From positions 1-40,131 of the forward strand of contig CACWIW010000062.1 of assembly GCA_902761035.1 (NCBI GenBank): a stretch of DNA of 40,131 bases. The letters run 5' to 3'. Positions within the stretch are counted from its first letter, which is position 1; the number at the start of each line of letters is the position of its first letter. Shown here piece after piece: positions 6,807 through 14,621 of this stretch. The translations under genes and the position numbers were made by a program. The DNA is from an uncultured bacterium (lineage in GTDB: Bacteria; Verrucomicrobiota; Kiritimatiellia; RFP12; UBA1067). The notes beneath the pieces were generated by a model, which saw only the letters and a list, made by a program, of their open reading frames with translations, was not told where the DNA came from and did not search any database.

Positions 6807-8537
6807 AAGGGAATTATCCTTTGCCTTGAGTAAAAATGAATAAAGCTCTCGACGGTCTTTTTCAGATCGGAGAACCCGCACGTAGTGTTGTTGGCGCGAA
6901 TCGGAGTCGCGTGAATCCCCGTAACTGCTGCCTAGATCGAAGCCCACTGCCTCCTTTTTCGCATCGTCCGTCAGTATGCCATAAGTCTGGCACCGGTATC
7001 TAATTGTCAAGACAGGGTCACCGTCTTGGAGAAACCAGTCGCAGCAAACAAAATCCAAGAGCTTCAAATCGCACCTCTCCATCATTTCGTTCAACATCTT
7101 GACTTGTCCTGCGTCGAGAACAATTTCGCATCTCACGGTACGATCCTCACTCAAGACGGACTTTTCGCACATCTGTAGTGCCACGGCATCCCCCAACTTC
7201 GGAACAACGTTCGGATCAAACCAATATCCACTTTTATAGTCATAGACAACACCCAACGCTTGCTCCAATTCGGAAATGGCCGCGCGAAGTGTCTTGCCAG
7301 TAAAGGAAAAAGAGTGCTTTACATTGTCCTTCAACGATTTGCCTATGCGAAAAGCGCCGTTACCGCTATATTGTATCTGGATTTTATACAGAGCCTCCAT
7401 CGCCTCGCTTGCCGTGACATCATTCAACTCCATTTTAGGACATGTTCTCGAAAAAACGCTCTTGCTCCAATCAACGTAAGGCGAGTCTCCGGGCATGGAA
7501 TACGTCACATGCCACCAATCGTACCTCCGCGTCACATTCATCGAAACCTCAGGCAAGGTGCCCACTTTCCTCAACATTTCCAGCACGGATCCCGCAGGAA
7601 GCACGATGTTGTATTTGCGCGCCCACCTGGCGTCGCTTGGAACATTGCCGCGCATACGAACATCCGACACGTCAATATGTTGGCTGACGCCGTTTGAAGT
7701 TGCACAGCTTTCAATATCGGACAAGATTTCATCAAGCGTCTTATCACGACATGTCAATGACGGAAGTTTGCAAGTTGCCAATTCTCGAATATGCTCATTC
7801 CAGCACAGGCGATCAGGTTCAACATGATTGGTTATGGCACCGCCATACGCAAGTAATCGGTCTCGTTGCCCCTTCACGTAACGAATGACATAAGGGATCT
7901 CGTTCGTCAACCGTTCCTGTAGTCCGTATATCCGCCCTTCCAATTCGGATTTTCTGCGCCAGATTTTTCTACGTTTCTCCTTTGGTAGTTGCATGAGCTT
8001 GGGCAACGTGGACAATTCATCTTGCAGATTCTTTATCTGACCTGGCAACTCTCGGCTTTCTTCATCAAGTTCCTGAAGCCGTTGATCAACCTCGTCAGTG
8101 CTACAGTAAAGCCGATCGAACAAGCTAGAAGTTGTATTGCATGGACCACCTGGCTGCCCAAGTTCAAATGCGACCTCCGAGAGGCCGGTCACGTGGAACG
8201 AGTAGTGCTTTCCGATTATAAATGATTGCATTGGTATATAGCACATGCGGCAGGGGCAACTGCAGTTGTACAGAAAATACTTACCGCGTAGTGTATCCGG
8301 GCTAAGGATGCAAAAAAGAGCCGCACGACATTTTGCGTACTCCTCAGGCGACAGTTTATCAGGATACATGCGAACCGTCTCGCCGGTATCCAACGTTATG
8401 CGCTTCTCATATCCTACTGGTGTCGCGACAACTGAATTGGTTGGAACCCCGTAATCGCTAGGCGGGGCGTCCTTAGCAGACATGGCCGACAGACATGAGG
8501 CAGAGATGAATGTCATCAATATCATTCGAATTTTCAT
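6798..8537 (-). CDS. Secreted protein with coiled coil and STN-like repeats (579 aa), function unknown
   Basis: I choose the ATG at 8537, which has an AAGGAG SD at 7-nt spacing and begins a signal peptide, MKIRMILMTFISASCLSAMS-A. An in-frame ATG at 8609 overlaps the upstream stop codon and could add 24 residues. There is a cysteine-rich patch (YNCSCPCRMCYIP), then a long charged coiled coil (about residues 140-215). After this come three short units of the type TLDEILSDIESCATS, TASEAMEALYKIQIQY and TLRAAISELEQALGVVY, reminiscent of the STN/secretin N-terminal fold in which a peptide hairpin follows a helix. It is probably periplasmic. It pairs with the upstream gene 8606-10368, which also ends in an STN-like unit. 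Distant family recognition only. Confidence 0.6.
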   Translation of the reverse strand: MKIRMILMTFISASCLSAMSAKDAPPSDYGVPTNSVVATPVGYEKRITLDTGETVRMYPDKLSPEEYAKCRAALFCILSPDTLRGKYFLYNCSCPCRMCYIPMQSFIIGKHYSFHVTGLSEVAFELGQPGGPCNTTSSLFDRLYCSTDEVDQRLQELDEESRELPGQIKNLQDELSTLPKLMQLPKEKRRKIWRRKSELEGRIYGLQERLTNEIPYVIRYVKGQRDRLLAYGGAITNHVEPDRLCWNEHIRELATCKLPSLTCRDKTLDEILSDIESCATSNGVSQHIDVSDVRMRGNVPSDARWARKYNIVLPAGSVLEMLRKVGTLPEVSMNVTRRYDWWHVTYSMPGDSPYVDWSKSVFSRTCPKMELNDVTASEAMEALYKIQIQYSGNGAFRIGKSLKDNVKHSFSFTGKTLRAAISELEQALGVVYDYKSGYWFDPNVVPKLGDAVALQMCEKSVLSEDRTVRCEIVLDAGQVKMLNEMMERCDLKLLDFVCCDWFLQDGDPVLTIRYRCQTYGILTDDAKKEAVGFDLGSSYGDSRDSDSRQQHYVRVLRSEKDRRELYSFLLKAKDNSLTR

Positions 8538-8605
8538 TTGAGTTCTCCTTCGTGCGGGGTTTGACGAGACAGCCGTCGCCACCTTGCGGATTTCGTTCCG
8601 GGATT

Positions 8606-10368
8606 TCATTTGTCACCGCCCTGACCTTCCTGTGTTTTGGACTTGTAGGTAAAGGAAATGAAGCCGTTGTTGTTTGTAACCGTGCAATTCATTTGGGCGG
8701 CTGCATACGAAAAGATTTCGGCGACATGCGCTCTGGGGATGAGAAATTTGTAGCGGTGCTCTTCGCTTGCACCTTCCAGTCCCACGCCCATTCCGAGTGA
8801 GAAATCGTATGGTTTCAAATCTCCGTTTACTCTAAGAAACAGGGATTCCACCACTTCCACGAGAGTCAAATTGTCAACGTGATAAGGACCGAAGAGTTCC
8901 GTGTCCAGAATCTTTTTGTGACGGGCCATAAACTCTTCCTCTTTTTCCGAATCCATTTGTTTCCTTTTGGCCATCCGGTCAGCGCGAGTTTCAACCATGA
9001 GGTCGATTAATGTCTTCAACTCATTGAGTTTCCCGCTCCCTCGTTCGTCGAGGGAAACGAAGGCAACCTGTATCCCACAACTACGGACAAGCGAATCCAC
9101 GACAGTCTTGTCATACTCAGACGGACGCATGAACATGAGCACGCACTTTGAGGACATGTCGTATCTCGTTTCATCATCCAGGGTGTGCAAGTCCACAGGA
9201 TAGGGACGAACTCCCAGTTTTTGTACAAGCGGATTTAAAGCATTCGTGGTAACAGCAACATATACATCGTCACGCGTTGCCCTTCCTTGCTGTTTCCTTG
9301 TTTCCTCGGCATGTGACTCAATTTGCCGCTCTTTGAGCGCATTTCCTGCACTGGGGGCAGCGCTTTTGCTCCGCTTGAACAATGCATGAGCAACGTATTT
9401 ATCGGTATTTGTATCTTGATCTACGGTAAACTCTACACGCCAGCCACATCGGTCAACGCCCTCACAGAAAGAAGAGTAATGTCCCTGTCTGCTCTTGCTT
9501 TCAAAAGGGGATTGGATGAAATATTCCGAAAGGAATTTCTCCGCATCTTTGATAGCAGATACGGCTATGTTTATGTTTGTGGCACAGGGCTTTTCATATT
9601 CCATCTCAATTTCATAAACGCCACCAAGTCCTGTAACTGTAGGTTGTGATGATCTGAATCTCACAACATCAAAGAGGAAAAACGGTTTCTCCAATTCACA
9701 TACCCCAGAACCTACCATTTGAACATTCCATCCTCCCATATCAATAGACGTGGAGAGGATTTCATGTACAGCGGGGGGTGACTTACTAGCATCTGCAAAA
9801 TCCTCACATGACACGAATCGCCCCTCACGATGAAGCGGGTTGAAGAATCTTGCCTTGGCAACATAAGAGTTTTTCCCTTTGTTCGCCAGATACTCAACCG
9901 AGAAATAGGCATCCCAGCCTCGACCGTCTATGTTCGTACATGAAGACCATCCCAGCCTCGACCGTCTATGTTCGTACATGAAGACAGGTAATGAGCACCA
10001 TCATCCTGTCGTTTGAACTTCTTTCCTCCGAAAGATTTTAGTAAAATGCTTTCAGCTTGCTGCATGAGACCAACCAAGTTTGTTGAACTTGACTCGTCAG
10101 GAAACTCACGTTCCATTTCAATGCAGTAATGCCGTGGCGCGAAATCGTTTGTCGGATAATGCATACGGAATTGTGCCTTGTCAAAGATGACGAACGCCCT
10201 GTCAAACGCCTTTGTTCCGTCGGTTCGCATCCACGTCACATAGTCTTCATAATTCGTGCCGCCGCAGATTCCGAACAACACTTCGTCCACACTCTGCGGT
10301 AATTCCGCAAAGGCCCAACTCGTCCAACAGAGCGCAATCGCAAAAACAAGTCTCGCGTTTAGATTCAT
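8606..10368 (-). pseudogene. Secreted two-repeat protein interrupted by a 38-bp tandem duplication (574 aa if repaired)
   Basis: The start ATG at 10368 follows an SD-like AAAGGGG and encodes a signal peptide, MNLNARLVFAIALCWTSWAFA. The frame runs to 9928 and then shifts. The second frame (from about 9979 to 8606) continues the same protein. Removing one 38-bp unit leaves 1725 nt, exactly 575 codons including stop. The restored protein has two tandem domains of about 110 residues. Each ends in a Cys-containing phrase: YLSSCTNIDGRGWDAYFSVE and YSSFCEGVDRCGWRVEFTVD. A middle region (VVDSLVRSCGIQVAFVSLDE) and an STN-like C-terminus (TLVEVVESLFLRV) follow. The stop overlaps the in-frame ATG at 8609 of the next gene. 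As it stands the product would be a 146-residue secreted fragment, unless the duplication is reversible or an assembly artefact. Confidence 0.8.
9910..9985. repeat. Perfect 38-bp tandem duplication causing a frameshift
   Basis: Positions 9910-9947 and 9948-9985 are identical. 38 is not a multiple of three. The unit encodes part of the SSCTNIDGRGWD phrase, which therefore appears in both frames. Confidence 0.95.
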
Positions 10369-10450
10369 AATCCCCTTTCGAGAATGACAATGAGAGACTT
10401 AAAAGGAAAAACTCTGAATAGCGGCATGTGGCGTCAAGCGTTCTTTTCAT
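10247..10450 (-). CDS. Possible leader ORF (MKRTLDAT...) overlapping the next gene start
   Basis: The ATG at 10450 is 7 nt after the -10 hexamer TATAAT, so it would be leaderless. It starts MKRTLDATCRYSEFFLLSLS, sharing M-K-R-T-L with the ORF at 6032. The frame stays open into the next gene, whose start (10368) lies inside it in another frame. Only the first residues look like the leader family; the rest is probably chance. Confidence 0.25.
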   Translation of the reverse strand: MKRTLDATCRYSEFFLLSLSLSFSKGDYESKRETCFCDCALLDELGLCGITAECGRSVVRNLRRHEL

Positions 10451-10457
10451 GGCTGAT

Positions 10458-10466
10458 ATTATAGCA
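10458..10466 (-). promoter_or_regulatory. Extended -10 promoter (TGCTATAAT)
   Basis: TGCTATAAT on the minus strand, then ATCAGCC and ATG at 10450. It is the probable promoter for the 10368 gene and its downstream partner. Confidence 0.55.
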
Positions 10467-10516
10467 GATTTTCCGTGCGCGGTTTGGCACCCCCCAGTAG
10501 GTCATTTCCGCGCAAA

Positions 10517-11527
10517 TCAATCACAAGCCTCCATGACAACTCTGAAACCAACAAACCATTCTGGCCCATCAATTATTCTTTCCTCTCTTGAAGTTGTCGT
10601 GCATTCGGAGGGTTTTGAACGCAAACTACCACCTTTTGTAACGTACGCCCCACGCCCCTGTGGATTTGAACCACCATTAAAGCATGGATCGGCCGCGCCC
10701 TTGCCTAAACCAGCAGAAAGCATCTCATCATTTGAGAATTCGTCAAGACACATCTCCGCAAGATTCCCATGCATGTCGTAAAGCCCCCAATGGTTTGGGC
10801 GATAGGCTCCAACATGCATGATAGGTCTGAAATTTTTAAATATTAAATTCGGGTCAAAGCGGGAGCATCCACAAAGTCTCATGGTCTCCCAGTCATCCCC
10901 TCCAACATTTCCGATATTGAAGGCCGTATCAACGCCGGCTCGGCAAGCGTACTCCCACTGGGCCTCTGTGGGCAATAAGAATCTGCGGCCTGTCTTTTGG
11001 GAGAGCATCCCCAGGAGCGAATTCTTCTTGGGTATCGCAAAACCATCCACACCCACGGACGGCACCTCTCTGAGTATCAAGTCGGCATTCTCTCCACACA
11101 CTTCCTCCCACTCCATATCCCATAGCGGCTGGTCTTCGGTGAGGCGCGTGACACCCAAGGACTCGACCGACTTTCCGGTGAGTAGTTCATACTGCGCACA
11201 GGTGAATTCAAACACGCCAATGTAGAATGGGCGTGTTATCACAACGTCGTATTTACCAAGGAACCTGAATCTGCCCTGCGGAATACGGCGCAAAACCAAC
11301 TTACGCGTCTTATGTTCAAGGCGCCATCCTCCTTTTGGAATATCATCAAGCCATGACATGGGATACTTCCCATCGTTAGACTTGCCGGTAAGATCAATAA
11401 CACAGTAGGTCTTTTCCGCGTGGGACGTTTGATGAAGGCAACATCCGCCTAGACCGACGGCCATTGCTAGCGTTGCACTAATTTGAAAGATTCTCCTGAC
11501 TACTTGGCACACCATCTCACACCTCAT
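10517..11527 (-). CDS. Lipoprotein with formylglycine-generating-enzyme-like (SUMF1/FGE) domain
   Basis: 336 residues. The ATG at 11527 overlaps the stop codon of the leader ORF 11524-11601 (ATGA), so coupling is likely. A signal peptide ends in a lipobox, MAVGLGGC, so the protein is probably lipid-anchored. The rest is the FGE/sulfatase-modifying-factor fold: ITRPFYIGVFEFTCAQYELL, RRFLLPTEAQWEYACRAG, NHWGLYDMHGNLAEMCLDEF, GGSLRSKPSECTT and GFRVVMEACD, in the order usual for the family. True FGEs oxidise a sulfatase cysteine using a Cys pair. Many gut-bacterial members lack this and act as binding or structural domains, so enzymatic activity is not claimed. It lies within the array of secreted proteins downstream of the RHS locus. 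Confidence 0.85.
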   Translation of the reverse strand: MRCEMVCQVVRRIFQISATLAMAVGLGGCCLHQTSHAEKTYCVIDLTGKSNDGKYPMSWLDDIPKGGWRLEHKTRKLVLRRIPQGRFRFLGKYDVVITRPFYIGVFEFTCAQYELLTGKSVESLGVTRLTEDQPLWDMEWEEVCGENADLILREVPSVGVDGFAIPKKNSLLGMLSQKTGRRFLLPTEAQWEYACRAGVDTAFNIGNVGGDDWETMRLCGCSRFDPNLIFKNFRPIMHVGAYRPNHWGLYDMHGNLAEMCLDEFSNDEMLSAGLGKGAADPCFNGGSNPQGRGAYVTKGGSLRSKPSECTTTSREERIIDGPEWFVGFRVVMEACD

Positions 11528-11601
11528 AATGTCGGCATATGCGTTTTGAACTCGTTGTCCTTCGCGCTCCTCGCCGCCGACAGCGTCCTGTTCTTGCTCA
11601 T
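11524..11601 (-). CDS. M.EcoRI-N-terminus-like leader ORF (25 aa) coupled to the FGE-like gene
   Basis: The product starts MSKNRTLSAARSAKDNEFKT and ends HMPTL. SAARSAKDNEFKTH is a recognisable variant of the SAKSEKNDEFYTQ signature at the start of M.EcoRI-like methyltransferases. Its TGA overlaps the ATG of the FGE-like lipoprotein gene at 11527. It has a GAGG-type SD. The frame is also open upstream to about 11685 without an ATG (EFDIVASLQKKSSVKPEL), possibly debris of another gene. Confidence 0.55.
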   Translation of the reverse strand: MSKNRTLSAARSAKDNEFKTHMPTL

Positions 11602-11693
11602 TGGTTTTCCTCGTTTCAGTTCCGGCTTGACACTGCTCTTCTTTTGAAGGCTTGCTACAATATCGAACTCGTTCGCTTTTAACACACGCTCTG

Positions 11694-12347
11694 CTATCTG
11701 AACAATTCCATCAAGTCCTCAGATTCTTTTATTATGTCGCTCTCATGTATCATATATGATGGCTTGAAATAATTACCCACATATGGCATGCGAACATATT
11801 CCCCATATCTACCACAGACTATGAATACCGCGCAACATTTATCAGTTATGCGTGATATTTGATCCATGTCGACAATAAAACCGTCACGACTGACATTTTT
11901 GAGAAGATCTGCCTTCTCGGTCGCAACATATGTTTCTTTCTTTGCGAGACACTTGACCATGCCATGCTCACCGTTAAAGTACAAACTAGTCACAAGACAA
12001 CCAACTTCATCCCATTCCATAGGTCTGTCAGAAGGTTTAAGATTTACATCCATTAACATAAACCTTTTCGGTGTCACAAATATATTCCATTTTTCCCCTG
12101 CGGCTGCTAGAATGACAAGAACGACATTGCCTTTTCCTCGAACGCTTCCATTGTCAGGAAATGAACATAGGGAATATCTAGTTTTTAATGCCAAATCTCC
12201 AACACAATATCCCCAGTATGCCTCAGGGTGGTCGATGAATGACGGCTCGTAACAAGGGAGAAAACTCATCAGCGACTCGCAACCGCTTGTAGCCAAGATC
12301 GTCATGACGAACATCGCCATGATTAAATCGATTCTATGAAAATTCAT
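11694..12347 (-). CDS. Lipoprotein of unknown function (217 aa)
   Basis: ATG at 12347 with AAGGTGG upstream. The N-terminus MNFHRIDLIMAMFVMTILAT ends in a lipobox, LATSGC, predicting an anchored lipoprotein. The mature part is soluble, with scattered cysteines (YWGYCVGD, SLCSFPD, DKCCAVFIVCGRYGEY) and a charged C-terminus (IIKESEDLMELFR). No family is recognised. It is one of a run of similarly sized exported proteins on the same strand, a pattern typical of immunity or orphan cassettes downstream of polymorphic toxins, but that role is inference. Confidence 0.6.
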   Translation of the reverse strand: MNFHRIDLIMAMFVMTILATSGCESLMSFLPCYEPSFIDHPEAYWGYCVGDLALKTRYSLCSFPDNGSVRGKGNVVLVILAAAGEKWNIFVTPKRFMLMDVNLKPSDRPMEWDEVGCLVTSLYFNGEHGMVKCLAKKETYVATEKADLLKNVSRDGFIVDMDQISRITDKCCAVFIVCGRYGEYVRMPYVGNYFKPSYMIHESDIIKESEDLMELFR

Positions 12348-12392
12348 TTCGCGCCACCTTTCTTTTTAGGGAACCAGTTCCATGGTCAAATA

Positions 12393-12737
12393 TCATTTTA
12401 CCCTCTCCTCATTGCCATTGGTCTCTGTTTGTCGTATTGCGTCAATGATGCTAATGACCCAATCCCGACATCCTTTCTCTTCTTTGAACAAGATGCGATC
12501 AACTAAAAAGAATGTAACGATGCAGACAAGTACGGTGAGTGCAAATCCACAATGCACTTTGTGCATTCCGCAGCAGCTGTGGGAAAGCCCGCAACACGTA
12601 CAGTATGTCACAATAAGCAAACATTCAAGATATGGAATGTCGTAGACATTTGCAATGACTATATGCCCTAAGGAAAGCATAAAAGTCAAAGCAAACAGGA
12701 ACAGAATCTCCAATGCTATTCTGCGTGTGGTATTCAT
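12393..12737 (-). CDS. Small membrane protein (114 aa), unrecognised
   Basis: ATG at 12737 with GGAG 6 nt upstream, the SD being formed by the last codons of the truncated membrane gene 12739-13032. There are three hydrophobic segments: ALEILFLFALTFMLSLGHIV, LECLLIVTYCTCCGLSHSCC (cysteine-rich) and CGFALTVLVCIVTFFLVDRI. A charged cytoplasmic tail ends NGNEERVK. It is probably an inner-membrane protein. It is packed tightly behind the duplicated membrane gene. Confidence 0.5.
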   Translation of the reverse strand: MNTTRRIALEILFLFALTFMLSLGHIVIANVYDIPYLECLLIVTYCTCCGLSHSCCGMHKVHCGFALTVLVCIVTFFLVDRILFKEEKGCRDWVISIIDAIRQTETNGNEERVK

Positions 12738-12738
12738 G

Positions 12739-13032
12739 TCAATCTCCGCCCTCCAAAAATAGTGACAATAGAAAGACTAAGTCAAACCATAACGGGAACA
12801 ACAGCGTCTCGAGAACGCATGAAAGCAACACAAAAGGCCATCGCCATCGACGCCCCATCTCAATTGCGCCAAGGATGAAACTGGGCGCGAACAAGAGCAG
12901 AAAGAAAATCACGACAACGATTGAAAAGCTTTCACAAACCACTGGAAGTAATGAGTACACCCCGACGATTGACAGGCATAAAAGCCAATAAGCCCATTTG
13001 TTGCAGAGACGTGGGAACACTACACTGCACAT
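12739..13032 (-). pseudogene. 5'-truncated second copy of the 128-aa membrane protein
   Basis: The frame from MCSVVFPRLCNKWAYW onward repeats the membrane protein at 6115-6501, with the last three transmembrane segments kept and the first lost. Upstream of the shared region the sequence switches to the leader ORF starting at 13087, which runs across this gene in a different frame. A product could still be made from the ATG at 13032, but it would lack the first helix and has no clear SD. This copy looks like a gene whose 5' part was replaced by a leader fragment. Confidence 0.65.
12795..13018. repeat. 224-bp duplicated segment, copy 2
   Basis: Partner of 6171-6394 in the same orientation, about 6.6 kb apart. 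Differences are scattered point changes. The two copies have different flanking gene starts. Confidence 0.85.
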
Positions 13033-13087
13033 GGTGCTTGTCGTTCTTCTCGCTCTTCGCCGCCGACAGCGTTTTGTTCTCGCTCAT
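12932..13087 (-). CDS. M.EcoRI-N-terminus-like leader ORF (first about 21 aa) fused out of frame to the truncated membrane gene
   Basis: The ATG at 13087 overlaps the stop of the upstream gene (CTATGAGC, 13084) and has AAGGGG upstream. The product starts MSENKTLSAAKSEKNDKHHV, again the NKxLSAAKSEKND signature. Past about codon 22 it enters the duplicated membrane-gene DNA in the wrong frame and ends at 12932. The leader part is therefore meaningful and the tail is accidental. The junction near 13019 marks where a gene start and an unrelated gene body were joined. Confidence 0.5.
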   Translation of the reverse strand: MSENKTLSAAKSEKNDKHHVQCSVPTSLQQMGLLAFMPVNRRGVLITSSGL

Positions 13088-13779
13088 AGTTCTTTTACCC
13101 CTTTGTTTGCGTCAGCCCTTTGTGCATCTTCGAGGTTTCCATCCCACGACAAGAAATCGTCCCATGTCTTGAATTTCTTGATGGTATAGTATTCAACCGG
13201 TCTTCCTGCCCACAATAAAGTCGTGAAACCGCCATACCTGAGATTATCGGAGCCTCCTCGCCAAAACAACACGCCTTTCTTCCCATCCCCGAAAAAGATG
13301 CACGGACATGACTTATGGCGATTAAAGAGTTCCTCCAAGGCTATGACTTTGTCCATAACAAGACCTCTGTCATCACATGGTTTCAAGGTGTCGTTCTTCG
13401 CATTATAGATACAAAAGTCTTTTATATTGTTCATGTCCTGATAAAAAAACAGACACTCGGCAGTTCCTCGCTTAAAAACCCACTCGTCAACATTACTGTC
13501 AATTACAACTATAGCATACATGTTTGACATCGACACCCATTTATAATCCTCCCATATCCATTCATCTTGCTCTGGGATTGGGTTCTCCCACCGCACAGGG
13601 TCATACGAATACAGCCGCCGAGTCCTGACAACGGAAACCACCTTGTCTTCAAAATTCGTAGAGAAGAATTCTGTCTGTAGGTCTTTTGCCGACTTCCCAT
13701 CTTCAATACAGCACGCCCTAAAGAAACACGCGAAAAGCAAGGCGACTGAGCCCATCTCAAACACCTTCATTCTTTTCAT
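13084..13779 (-). CDS. Exported protein of unknown function (231 aa)
   Basis: ATG at 13779 with a strong SD (GGAGG, 6 nt). The N-terminus MKRMKVFEMGSVALLFACFF, followed by RACC, is a signal peptide with a possible lipobox cysteine. The mature part has aromatic-rich phrases (WENPIPEQDEWIWEDYKWVS, CLFFYQDMNNIKDFCIYN, GVLFWRGGSDNLRYGG) and ends KGVKEL. The phrase KK-G-V-LFWRGGSD echoes KKLALFWRGSD in the neighbour 13801-14499, suggesting the two may be distantly related. Family unrecognised. Its stop overlaps the start of a leader ORF. Confidence 0.55.
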   Translation of the reverse strand: MKRMKVFEMGSVALLFACFFRACCIEDGKSAKDLQTEFFSTNFEDKVVSVVRTRRLYSYDPVRWENPIPEQDEWIWEDYKWVSMSNMYAIVVIDSNVDEWVFKRGTAECLFFYQDMNNIKDFCIYNAKNDTLKPCDDRGLVMDKVIALEELFNRHKSCPCIFFGDGKKGVLFWRGGSDNLRYGGFTTLLWAGRPVEYYTIKKFKTWDDFLSWDGNLEDAQRADANKGVKEL

Positions 13780-13800
13780 TATCGCCTCCTTCCATGTCCA

Positions 13801-14499
13801 TCATGGCCAACTCCTCGTAAAAGTTGTCCCATTCGGACATGGTATATTGATGGGATAGATTGTACTCGCCCCCTCATCATTCTTCCCCTCCAAGAACAGA
13901 TTCCAAAAACCGTTGCTCGTGCAAGCATTGACAATTCTTAACAAGCTCGAAACATGAGATTTTCTGTCTGGTCTAATAACAACTTCCGCATTGGGATCTA
14001 AACACTTTAACGTCCTCAAATATGAAATCAAATCCCTTTCAGATGACATCCGTTTTCCATTTACAAAGATGCAATTACCACGAACCACATTAATTGAAAT
14101 GAGGGTGCCGCTAAATGAATCAAGTTTGACCTCTGGGCACAACGGCATCGCGCACGGCTCTAAAGTCATGTCATCATTCACGACGCAATCAGACCCCCTC
14201 CAGAATAGCGCCAACTTCTTCACCCCCCGCCTCAAGCACGCAGTAATCGCGTCAGTCAGTTGGCATGCTTTCGAAGAAGTCTGAATCTCTGCACATGCAA
14301 CACTACTTTCTTTGCACAACCCAACTCTAATCGATCCATCATCATATAAAAGGACATGGTCTTCACCCTGCGGACATTCAACTAACAATTCGCCGTGAAC
14401 TAGCGACAATGCGAGGACATCAGGCATTTCAGATATTCTGCTGAAGTTTGCGCACCCGGCAAATAAAGTAAGGACAAAAACTTGCAAGAAGTTTTTCAT
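13801..14499 (-). CDS. Lipoprotein with ExbD/TolR-like periplasmic domain
   Basis: I choose the ATG at 14499: SD AGAAGGAG with 5-nt spacing, signal peptide MKNFLQVFVLTLFAGC with lipobox LFAGC. Earlier in-frame ATGs at 14583 and 14541 lie in or just after the promoter. The C-terminal third (FVNGKRMSSERDLISYLRTL, then DPNAEVVIRPDRKSH, SSLLRIVNACTSNGFW) has the layout of the ExbD/TolR periplasmic fold: a strand, a helix, then a V-x-I-R-x-D strand and a helix. A Cys-rich region and KKLALFWRGSD precede it. ExbD normally spans the membrane with ExbB to energise transport; a lipoprotein version may be an adaptor or a captured domain. The similarity is by eye. Confidence 0.55.
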   Translation of the reverse strand: MKNFLQVFVLTLFAGCANFSRISEMPDVLALSLVHGELLVECPQGEDHVLLYDDGSIRVGLCKESSVACAEIQTSSKACQLTDAITACLRRGVKKLALFWRGSDCVVNDDMTLEPCAMPLCPEVKLDSFSGTLISINVVRGNCIFVNGKRMSSERDLISYLRTLKCLDPNAEVVIRPDRKSHVSSLLRIVNACTSNGFWNLFLEGKNDEGASTIYPINIPCPNGTTFTRSWP

Positions 14500-14566
14500 T
14501 GATACTCCTTCTCGGCTCTGATGGGTAATTAGGTACAGCATTGTTAGTCTCTGGCTGATGGTTCTA

Positions 14567-14610
14567 CGGGGATAGTATAACATATTCTACTGAACGTGCC
14601 TTATCTTGCA
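14567..14610 (-). repeat. 44-bp promoter repeat, copy 2 (contains TGTTATACT at 14574-14582)
   Basis: Near-identical to 6047-6090. The extended -10 TGTTATACT would start transcription around 14567, about 70 nt upstream of the lipoprotein ATG at 14499. This shows that the same promoter module drives two unrelated gene sets 8.5 kb apart. Confidence 0.75.
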
Positions 14611-14621
14611 GAATCATCCAA

